A DNA stretch of 64,000 nucleotides from Isoetes taiwanensis (lineage: Eukaryota; Streptophyta; Lycopodiopsida; Isoetales; Isoetaceae), in assembly GCA_021234155.1 (NCBI GenBank), contig JAJEKV010000139.1, positions 860,285 to 924,284 of the forward strand, read 5' to 3'. Position numbers and translations under genes: made by a program. This document shows positions 44,538 to 53,640 of this stretch, in pieces (position 1 is the stretch's first letter; each line of letters begins with the position of its first letter). The notes under the pieces were generated by a model. It saw nothing but the letters and a program-made list of their open reading frames with translations, did not search any database and was not told the origin of the DNA.

Positions 44538-47500
44538 GTGCAACCCTGGATAGGATTTGGTGCAAAAAACCTACCCAAGCCTTGAGAAGGATCCAAAAAA
44601 GAGTAAATTTTTGACCTAGTAGAATTTCTAGTCAATCTTAAAGAACGACATTTTCCAGATATTTCAGCTAGTATAAATAAGAAACAAAAGTGCACAAGGC
44701 AACTGAATATAGTTTGGTGGAAACTTTGGATACGATATTAAAAAAGACTAAATGGCTGAAACAAAAGAATTCCACTAAAAACATTGAACCTAGATAACAT
44801 AGAAATAGTTTGGTATCAATCATTAAATCATAGCTCTCAAGATATTTAAGTATGCAGTAATCTAAGAAACAATAAGGTAAAATGCAGAACCTTGTTTAGA
44901 TGACAAAAACAGGAATATTATTATCATATGTTTATAGATAATAACTAGGACAAACCCATCCAATATATAAGAGTTTTGTCAGGACATGTTTAAAGTAATT
45001 GTCAAAATAACTAACATAGGATTTATTTAAATCCAACCACAAATAGCAGAATATCACCAAATAGGAGGTTCATAGATTTGCCAATCCACTTAGAGTCGTG
45101 TCAGATATAATAAAGCAAAATCTTTGCTCCGAGAAACACCAAGCAAATGCATGGAGGGTTCAGTCCAGTTACCTGTACCACAAGAAATTAGACAAGCATT
45201 AGAATGGTTGCCAATGACAGGGTAACAGGTAAGCAATGGACAAAACCGGCTTATCGCCTTTCACCACAATAACTTAGTACCATACTTAAGTTTACAACGA
45301 AAAACCTGAGAGCGTATTAATCAAGGGAAAGGATATATGGAGAGGAACCACAGATGGGAACCGAAGAATGGTAGATATGGCCCCAAGAATAGATCGAAAT
45401 AACAATAAGCGAAATATACAGGAAAACTATAAACTGGAAAATACTAGAGCAAGGAATGACAAGATGCTTAGCACTACATAGGTCAAGTAGCTTAAAAACA
45501 TGGAAATAACTAGTTAAATAAGGACAACATGATATATGCTGTTACAATGGCAGTAGATCGCTCAGATTGAATGCAAATGCCTGTGATCTTTGTGGAAATG
45601 TAAATTACAGTAGCCGTCTTCACCAAAACAGTATATCAGAACAATATTCATTGTACAAGGCTTTCATACGAAAAGCTAGGCCATGGACAACCAGATTGTG
45701 GTAAGTGAAATAGTCTTGGGTGTCATAGTTAGCTGTATTGAGGTCACACTTTTAATATCCAAACTCACAAAGAAGTTAATAATAAATCAGTGCAGAGATA
45801 AAGAAAAAGATTTAGGGTACCACAAAGTAAAGAAAGGAAAAGAAACTCTAGAAGAGGAAATAATAGGGTCACATAAGGCTGACCAATGATCTCTAAGACA
45901 GAAAAAAGACAATTGAGTTGTAAAAAAATAATAAGAAAACCTGAAACGGAACTGTGCTTTGATCCACATATATATCAGCCACAAGGTTGGATATAAGGAC
46001 TTAAAATAATTAATAAACTAAGGTTCAATCCGAATCAAAAGAACTAGACTAAACAATCCTAGTTAGGATATCAAAGGCAACAAGAAGACGCTTTAACAGA
46101 AGCAATGTGAAGACCACAGAAAAATAACGGTGTAACCTGGTAGAATTTAAGAACAAAGAAATGACAAGATACATCAGAATATGAGAGGAAGCATTGGTGG
46201 AACCAGAGATTCTGACTTGTGCAGCAGTAAGTAAGGGAAAATCCGAAAGGTTGGATAACATAATCTCAAGCACAAAGCAACATAGAATATTGCAAATAGA
46301 GATGTAGGAGTCGCCAACATTATGATCCAAACATTCACAACAGTAGAAAAAGGACATATTATGAAGTGAGATCCAAACAATACCAACATCAGGAACAAGA
46401 TATAAAAAGGAATAATCAAGAACATGGCCCTAAGGGAAGATCAAGAGTTAAAATAGATAAGAAATTGAGGTTCAGTCTGAAAAGGACAATATATGCTTCA
46501 GTAACACTAGATAAGATGTTTAAGGCACAACCTGAATCAGATGCTTATAAGATCTTAGTTAGGATATCAAAGATCACAGGAACATAAGAAAAACAGTGGA
46601 AAAAGAAAACACAGGCCAGGGGTTATCATAGATCAGGGATTCCACAACATCTTTAGAATTATGCAAATTGTTATATTTTCTACTATCCCAGAGTAACAGG
46701 TTTACATATGCATACCAATGCAAATCAATAACATAGAACCTAGTTTAAAGGAAATAGAATTCATAAGCAAAAACAAGATATCACATTGTACAGAAAGACA
46801 ATTCAATTCATTATTGAACCTGAATGGGATCGGTTGCACGCCACTGCGTTGATGATGATCGAGAAGACAACCTATGCTTGGGAATAGGATTTTCTTGGCT
46901 ATCGTGAATAATCACCAACGAGCAACACCAGCCAGGATCAATAGAGGTGGGGATAGAGGAATTCGCTCCTAAAATGAAACCGCATCACCATCAAGCTTAT
47001 GTATGTTTTGTGCCTTAGCTGGTTTGTGAAAATCAAAAAGATTTTTCCTCTTCTCAGCCATCTTTTTCTCTTCTTTCAACTTGTGAATGGTGGATTTATT
47101 TAACCCACCTTTCTTCCTTCCCATATATCTATCCAAGCATACAGTTGGCGGTAGACTAATGCAATCTACCCTTAGAGCGACTGTATCAGAGATGTAAACT
47201 TGCCTTAAATAAGATTTTTTGGTCTACAAATAGGAACCCTTGGTCTTTATTTTACCTTTGGAGGTGACGATCTGTTCATCTGATTGAAAGCGGTGGTGCT
47301 GCCAGCACATGCATGTCCACGAAGGCATCAACGGCCATACCAGTCTGTTGGTTAACCCTAAAAAACTAGGGTTGCACGATGGAAAGGGAGTTTTTGGTAA
47401 TAATTTTTCTAGGAAAAATGACAACGTTAAGAAATTTTTTTTTAAGATATCTATTTTGGACCATGCTCACATAGTATGACATTTGGATCAGCTTGGGCCA

Positions 47501-47545
47501 ATAGGTAGCTTATATTTTATATTTAACAGTACACATATAAAAAAA
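44538..47545 (-). repeat. Long direct repeat, right copy (upstream on the coding strand)
   Basis: Matches 37366-40384 over its full length, with scattered substitutions and small indels. A cluster of differences lies at 46840-46990, many at CAG/CTG or CG positions. As the upstream copy it should hold the promoter for ORF1 and RT; the telo-box-like AACCCTAAAAAACTAGGGTT at 47353-47372 is the only promoter-type motif I can point to. Confidence 0.9.
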
Positions 47546-47559
47546 AAAAAAAAAAAAAA

Positions 47560-49330
47560 AAGGCCTACAGACTGCTTTAGATCGTTCCAAGTGGTGAGGG
47601 ATATCACCGGCCCCCCACTACGCCCCCATAGAGGAGGACCCGGTTCAACCAAGGCCACGAACAAGTGTGCCCGGTGACCCCATGCATACTACGCCTTGTG
47701 GATTGTTGTTTTGCATTGCATACTGTGGCTTTCCCACTGCGGTGACCCGTAACCTGATGGATGCATCCCAAAGTGTGGTAGTAGAAAACTCAATGCCCAA
47801 ATACTTATAAGATCGAGCCACCTCCACTACACACCTGTAAGTGAATGAGGGAAAGGCGTGGGTGTCGGGATGATGGGACCGGCACCCTTGTCTTGGCCAA
47901 GTTAACTCTCATGTCGGTGGGTGAGAAAGTGTCCAAAAGCATCGGTGGCGTTACATGTCTTAAGGGTATATCGCGGCGAGGTCAACATCATCGGCATATA
48001 TGAGTTCTTGGGATTATGTGGTGCATCAGGCGAAGAGCACACCTTTCCCCTCCCAGGTACTTTCGGCTAGCCATTCTTCTAGGCGGTCAATGCTTCCTGC
48101 CCAAAGCGTCGGGGATGAGAGGCGTCCACAGGCGCACCCCCAATGCTACTAACAGCATGGCTCCCAAGCCCAGGTGTGAGACGGCCGGAGCAAGCCTCGT
48201 ATAGAACGCATATAGCATTCTACTGCAAGTCGACAGGGGGTCCCCAAATTGCCCCCTAATCCTGCCCCACAACTTATCCCGAAAGTAATCAGAACAGCAA
48301 GCCTTGCGAATCCACAAAGCAACAAGACAGATTCTCAAGGCCGATTCCTGGGCTTATCCTCTATGAGTGTTCGCAGAGTGAAGATATGGTCAATAGTAGA
48401 ATGCCTAAAGAAGCCTCACCAAGGTGAGAGCCCATACCTCCATCCCCCTCCCCCAAAGTGTCAATCGCCACCAAGAATCCCGCAAGCAACTTGGCAAAGA
48501 CAACTTCCACTCATAATGGTATCGCATAGTTGGTCAAGCTATGGGGGTCCCTCGCTTTGTATATGGCCACCCCTCACCGTAGTCCAAAAGTGGGGAAGCC
48601 TCGCAATGCCCCCCGCTGAAGAGTGCGTCAGGAGAACCGCAGACTACTGGGGCCCTACCACTTGAGAAGCTCTCGGGCCAAGAGATACCATCCATAAACC
48701 TGGGCCGCTTTCCTTGCTAGCTTATATGCTATGTGCCCATTATGACATCCCCTTCATGAATGACCCGATTGCTAGGCACATGCTGCGGAGGGTACTGTGC
48801 CCGGCTTCTATTGGGTCATACAAACTTGCAAAGTATCTCACCCATTGTTCCTGGGTAATATTTTCCGTGGGTTGTGCAAAGCTTACTCAAGACCTTTCTC
48901 CAGTAAGGCCCTAGGGTGGCGGTCTAGAAGACCAAACATCTGGTACGAAAGTTCGGCGTACCCGCTTTGGTCTTGAGGAAGGAGCGGTGATTGACGGGAC
49001 GGCCTGCAGGCGAATGGTGGGGTCTGCACTTGGCGGAGCCATGTTTCATCTCCTGACATTCGTCATCAAACCAGTGATTGCGGGGAAGGTGGTTGCAGCC
49101 TCGTGGATCGCCTGGAGCAGCCCCCAAAGCATCTGCCCCTACCCTCGGCGAGCCGGTTGGTTCACCGGGCCGCCTTGCTGAAGTGTGGGGGAGTTGCAAA
49201 GATCTCCCAAGCAGCTCATGCTCAAGCATCCTCCGCGATAGACCGCATGATCATAGTCATGAGAAAGGAGGAGCATTCCAATTTGCAAGGACCTCCCAGT
49301 TCCACAACTTAGTGCATAGACATTTCATTT
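47560..49330 (-). pseudogene. LINE A, 5'-truncated ORF2 (end of endonuclease linker and RT)
   Basis: On the minus strand, WFDDECQEMKH (near 49070) is the linker after the APE endonuclease. Then RT pieces follow over shifting frames: RDKLWGRIRGQFGDP (~48270), RLEEWLAEST (~48080), LIYADDVDLAAIYP (~47995, the catalytic YADD box), YKYLGIEFSTTTLWDASIR (~47800), and WNDLKQSV at ~47590 just before the insertion. The LINE then continues at 36666-35706. Frameshifts and stops make it inactive. Its 5' limit lies only ~110 bases before the acyl carrier protein start codon. Confidence 0.75.
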
Positions 49331-49439
49331 CATAAGGGTGGACATTAAATGCCAATGGAACAAGGCAAAGTTAACCAAGAATAAACCTCCAAAACCTATC
49401 TGAAGTCCTGCTTTACCTAATTGTTTGCCGGACTGGAGC

Positions 49440-49844
49440 ATGGCGACCAGATTAGTCTTGCAATATGCTCGAGTCCCCTTGGGCCCAAGACTGAGGAGAA
49501 GCATGTGCCAGGAGGCAAAAGCCGTGTACTTGGACAAGGAGAAGGTGCAAGAGAGAGTTCTTGCCGTGGTCAGAGCTTATCAGAAGGCGGATCCTGCAAA
49601 GGTCCGAGCTGTTTCCTTATCAGCACTCTAGATCAATTCTAATTTTGAATTTTGGTCCTTAATGCAGATCTCCCTGTCATCGCATTTTCAAAAGGATTTG
49701 GGATTTGATAGCTTGGACACGGTAGAACTTGTCATGGCTTTTGAACAGGAGTTTGGCATAGAGGTACCTGACAGTGACGCAAATCGTCTGTCTTCTTGTG
49801 CTGATACCGTTGATTACATAGCATCGCTGCCCAATGCGAAATGA
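49440..49844 (+). CDS. MTACP: Mitochondrial acyl carrier protein
   Basis: Two exons, 49440-49601 and 49668-49844, joined by a 66-base GT-AG intron in phase 0 (AAG|GTCCG ... ATGCAG|ATC), give 112 residues. The N-terminal ~22 residues ([20 protein letters not shown]) are Arg-rich, hydroxylated and acid-free, like a matrix-targeting presequence. The mature domain has the [20 protein letters not shown] signature, with Ser69 as the 4'-phosphopantetheine site, and ends IASLPNAK, as plant mtACPs do (IASHPQAK). The family carries acyl chains for mitochondrial fatty-acid/lipoate synthesis and is a subunit of respiratory complex I and an Fe-S assembly partner. Length and all conserved positions are normal. 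The start is the first ATG in frame; LINE A debris ends ~110 bases upstream, so the promoter must be short or include it. Confidence 0.93.
49602..49667 (+). other. 66-base intron in the mitochondrial acyl carrier protein gene
   Basis: GTCCGAGC at the 5' side and TTAATGCAG at the 3' side. Removing it gives AAG-ATC in frame and restores the family length between KADPAK and HFQKDLG exactly (eight residues, K-x6-F). This is near the lower size limit for plant introns. Confidence 0.85.
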
Positions 49845-51660
49845 AGGTAACACAGGTTTAAAGAACTGAAAAGTCATTTTGATAACAACGTAGTATAACT
49901 GTTGTTATGACAGAATAACAAATTGAGATGAAGAAGATTAAATGATGTTTTGAATTGAAATGTATTTCTCTTTTTGCCTAATCTCTTTACATACTCTTCA
50001 GATTTCATATTAAGAATTCTACCTTATTCATATGACACTGAATTTTGAGGATATGAGTGAGGATATGGGTCCTCTCATTGGGGGGATTTTATGTTAAAAC
50101 TTTTGGCTTCTTGATTTAGTCCAATCTCACCTTTGCTGCAGGTGAAAACTGCTAAAAGCTCCCCTTTTGTGTGATGATTTATCTACATAGATGCTTGCAT
50201 CAGAATAGCTGCAGTGTTCCAAAATATTACAGAGACGTACACTGGATTAGAAACTCAAAATCAGCACACTTTACATGCAAACAAATACTTGATAACTACA
50301 TGTTAGCTGCATTAGTGTTCTTGATTCTTTCAATGTGTAGTTGGTTAGTTAAAGTTGTTTGGAAAAGTTTTCTCCAACATGTAATATCAGAGAGTTTAAA
50401 GAGCAAATGTGTATCCCATGCAGCTTGGGGAAAGCACTTGCGTGGAGCATATGCAACAAATGTGAATCTAATCTTTGCAGCAAGTGAAAGTGGGGATGCC
50501 TTAGCCAGGATAAATTTTGCTGGTATCTTGTACTCGTATCTCTGAAGTTAAGGCATTTGAAACTGATAGATACAACATTAGACAGAGGTGTTATAACATG
50601 AAGCAGGCCCATGGACCACGTTTTCACCTGATCTTTGACTCTATTTGGTCAACCAAATACAGAAACGTGTCTTTTTAAAGTTGTGGCATGCTCTTCTCAT
50701 TGATGAAGTTCAGTAAGCATCTTAAAGTTTGAAATTGGGAAGAAAAACATTTTAAGCAACAAATGCCTCGCACGTAATCTCCATAGAAAGCTACATGCTA
50801 AGAGCGTGAATTAGATTGGTAATGTTGATACATCCTATTGAGTCCAACTGATTTTATCAGATGCATACACATCAGAGTGCAAAACAGGTAACCCCAGCTA
50901 TCCTAGGGCTCCATCCACTCTCTCTTTTCTATGCATGAGAATAACCAAATGGCGGCAATATAATTATAAAAGGGTTTCATGCATATCCTTCTTCGAAAAG
51001 ATACGAACTGTGGATATGTTGTTACATATCTTTGGTACTCTGAGGCGGAAAACTAATTTTGACAGGATAAACCTTGAGTTTGCATCATAAATGTAAGAAG
51101 CTAATCCATGCTATGTGATTTGAACGAATTTAAATCCATATTGTGCAGTTTGATTCTATCGCCAACAAGAAATTCTGTATAATGAGCACCATGCATAATG
51201 GTGTGAGCATGCCATAGGGAATAGATAGGGCATTAATGAGAAGGAATTTGTAGCTTGGTACAAAGGTGCTTCACAGATTATGGTAGAAGGCTGGCTACTA
51301 ACTGAGTTTTACAAACAAGAAATAATCCCAATGTTGGTATCAGGGGATCATGAATATAAACGAAAATGAGCTTTCATTATGCAAACAGAGAATTGAACAA
51401 GCACTTTCTACTCCAGTCAAATAGTAGAAGACAATAGAGAAATATGATTTGAAATCCTTACATTTCTTCTTTCTGCTAATAGATGTAGAGAAGCATAGAA
51501 CATCTTTCCAAAAGTTAAACACTGCTTAACTATGCTTTATACATTGGCGCTTCATGACCCTATTGATTGAATCATCTCATTTCCATGCTAATTTGTGGAA
51601 AGAGCATCCGTTTTGGGACACATGTTCTGTCTATATGTGACACCAAAACTGAAGTCCCCG
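49845..51660. other. No recognised gene (3' flank of acyl carrier protein and PLAT genes)
   Basis: The first few hundred bases should hold the acyl carrier protein 3' untranslated region, and the last few hundred that of the PLAT gene on the other strand, so the two genes converge. A 124-codon plus frame at 50171-50545 is open but has no recognisable features. I see no RNA gene. Confidence 0.4.
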
Positions 51661-51668
51661 CGAGGTCT

Positions 51669-52223
51669 CTAAAAGGTGGTTTGGTTGCAGGCATTTTCAA
51701 CAGGATTGTTAATAAAGACTTGAACATAGGAAACCTTCCATGGGGCCATCTCCAATCTTATTCGGCATATGAACGTGTCGAGGTAACGGGCCGCTGCCGC
51801 TGAAGATTGCGAGGTTAGATGATGCAAAGTAATCATAATTTGGACCTTTAGTTCCACCCCATCCCACCATTTCATCTATCCACATATCCTGTTTATATGC
51901 ATCACATAAGTAAAGTCTTGCTGTTCTAGGGGTCCTCTCACCTGCAGGATTACTCCCAACTCTTATGTAGACTGTGAAGACACATATATCCTGCAAAATC
52001 AGACTTATTTTGATGTAAAATCTACTTGCATCAACTATAACGTGTGGAAAGACTGCTCAAGAACTGAGATAAATGAAACGGTGTCTTTTTTACCTAGTGA
52101 CAGAATAAGCATCCGATCCTAAGTTCCAGAACTCACAGTTTCTGCTGCAGAAGCACAGCGCCAATGAAAAGCCAGAAGCTGCAAAAACAAGCACCCCAAA
52201 ATCCTGCTCCAAAACACAGCCAT
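51669..52223 (-). CDS. Secreted PLAT-domain protein (plant stress/ATS3-like family), apparent frameshift
   Basis: Exon 1 (52223-52137) encodes a signal peptide, MAVFWSRILGCLFLQLLAFH then WRCASA|AET. A 146-base GT-AG intron (52136-51991, GTGAGT...TTTTGCAG, phase 0) leads to exon 2, DICVFTVYIRVGSNPAGERT, then LYLCDAYKQDMWIDEMVGWG, PNYDYFASSNLAIFSGSGP. This is the single-domain PLAT of plant PLAT1-like proteins (consensus VYTVYVRTGS-GTDS, DAYG, LE-WGG-MGPGYNYFERGNLDIFSGRG), secretory-pathway proteins linked to stress tolerance. After KIGDGP the frame moves by one base at a run of four C (51742-51745); the other frame gives WKVSYVQVFINNPVENACNQ and ends TTF-TAG, matching the family's WYVNYVEV end. 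Either a real inactivating insertion or a homopolymer sequencing error. The two Cys usual after FSGRGP are missing. Confidence 0.8.
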
Positions 52224-52940
52224 TACACTCCAAATTATCAAATCTGCTACTTCTCAATCAACAAATATATAACAATCCTACTCAAGAGGTCCATGAGTTA
52301 TAAATGCGCATTTTGAAAATCAGAGATTTTATCGATCCATCTGACATGTTTCATTTAGTGCCCACATGATATGCCACAGAAATTTGCGCCCAGTTTTAAT
52401 ATACAACATGTGGCCGACTTGTGCAGCAGGCATAAAAAACCATTGACTGCTTGGTATGAATGAACTAAATAGGCATGGTATGAAGGTGGTGCCACAGGCA
52501 TGCATCAGCAGCCAGCCATGCTGCATCCGTTGAAAATTATTCATTTATGATTCAAAAGAAGCGTTATGGCTTGGATCGGATTCCATCCCATTGTAAACGG
52601 GTTGCGGGGGCATACTACAAACCCTTATCTCTGTGTATAAAAACTAGAACTACACTAAGGCAGACTTGGGGCAAAGGAAACATTAGCGCTTATCTAGAGG
52701 ACAGCTTTCGGCAGTTTTAAGCATTGCATGCAGTTTTCCATTTGGTTAGGTCAAACTGTCTAGGAAAGCATGTATATTAGTAAAGGAATATCCTAAATAG
52801 ACATCTATATATTAAAGGATGGATAATATGTTAGCAATTATAATATGCATTTTTCGTAGGCATTTATGCATTAATCTAGAAACCAAAGCTAAAGACCTAC
52901 AATTTCCTAAGGCAGGAAACCATATTTGTGAAGAGAGTAT
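52224..52940. other. Upstream region of the PLAT gene; no further gene recognised
   Basis: This should include the PLAT promoter on the minus strand. I cannot point to a convincing TATA box or motif. A 71-codon minus frame at 52329-52544 is open but unremarkable. Confidence 0.35.
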
Positions 52941-53640
52941 GGGGAATGGAGGTTAGGGCTTCATTCCGAAGTTTCCTGGGTCCCGCGACGGGCTGCTAGC
53001 CGAGCTGGTCACCGAAATGGAATGGAGGCCCCCAACCTCCATTCCCCTACAATATAGAAGTTGGGGACATTTTTTCCTCGCCAGATCCGGCTAAACTTCG
53101 ATGCAACAAAGAGTGTGGCTTCAAAAAACAGAAAGTGGCTTCAAAAATCCTGGCAAAGCAGAGCAGCCTTCAAGATCCGGGCGAAGGAAAGTAAAACGTA
53201 GCAAAGACATCTAGCAAAGCAAAGGTGGTTTCAAGATCCTGCAAAGCACAAAGAAGGTTTCAAGATCCCGGTGAAGATCCCGGCAAAAGCGGATCAAAGC
53301 AAAGCTTCAAAAACGCTCGCTATGGCGAAGCGTATCAAACGTATATAAAAAATCGGAAGATTTACGCTTTGCTTCGCCTTACATCTGATTTGCAAGAAGA
53401 ACAAGCTTCATCCGCCCCATCTTCTATCCGCGCCAAGAACCGGATGATCTGCGGTGCACCTGCTTCTTGAAGAGCCAAGGCGCCCTCCCCTAAAAACCAA
53501 AGTGAAGAACCCCTAACTCCGCGCAAAAATGCCGATGGGGAATTCATTAACCCAACTTCCATTCCGCAGTATTGGGCTCTGCCACGTGGCGCCACGAAAA
53601 TGCACGCCAGGGAAAAAAATGGACCCAACTTCTATATTGT
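52941..53640 (-). mobile_element. Non-autonomous TIR element with adjacent foldback hairpin (copy 2)
   Basis: Inverted copy of the design at 4631-5327. The hairpin (52941-53047) has outer arms GGGGAATGGAGGTT and AACCTCCATTCCCC. The body (53049-53640) has TIRs ACAATATAGAAGTTGGGG (53049-53066) and CCAACTTCTATATTGT (53625-53640). Homology with copy 1 is clearest at CTGCCACGTGGC-GCCACGAAAATGCA near 53580-53607 and in the hairpin. Inside are recurring GCAAAGC and TTCAAGATCC(C/T)G motifs. A plus-strand open frame (53225-53470) made of these repeats is not a credible gene. Confidence 0.75.

Larger units (their letters stand above)
37280..47538 (-). mobile_element. ~10.3-kb retroelement with ~3-kb direct repeats and a Penelope-like RT
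   Basis: Two direct repeats (37366-40384 and 44538-47545) enclose a ~4.15-kb centre that encodes, on the minus strand, a 453-residue ORF1 and a frameshifted reverse transcriptase. The element lies between two A-tracts (37261-37279 and 47539-47559), which I read as halves of one poly(A) tail. Read on the minus strand, the downstream repeat extends ~86 bases further (37365-37280) than the upstream one. That resembles the pseudo-LTRs of Penelope-like elements, made from partial tandem copies, more than true LTRs. I see no TG...CA ends, tRNA primer site, protease, integrase, RNase H or GIY-YIG endonuclease. Confidence 0.7.

Noticed and set aside
37366-47545. The direct repeats as LTRs of an ordinary LTR retrotransposon
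   Set aside because: No TG...CA ends, primer-binding site, protease, RNase H or integrase are seen, the RT motifs are Penelope-like, and one copy extends ~86 bases beyond the other.
47539-47562. Poly(A) tract as the 3' tail of the Penelope-like element
   Set aside because: It is on the wrong strand for the element's ORFs, and together with 37261-37279 is better explained as the divided tail of the short plus-strand retroelement with AAGGCC duplication.
50171-50545. 124-codon plus-strand frame as a host gene
   Set aside because: No domain, signal, splice or compositional support; the minus strand has an equally open frame.
53225-53470. 81-codon frame rich in Lys/Gly/Ser
   Set aside because: It lies wholly within the non-autonomous TIR element and consists of its internal GCAAAGC/TTCAAGATCC repeats.
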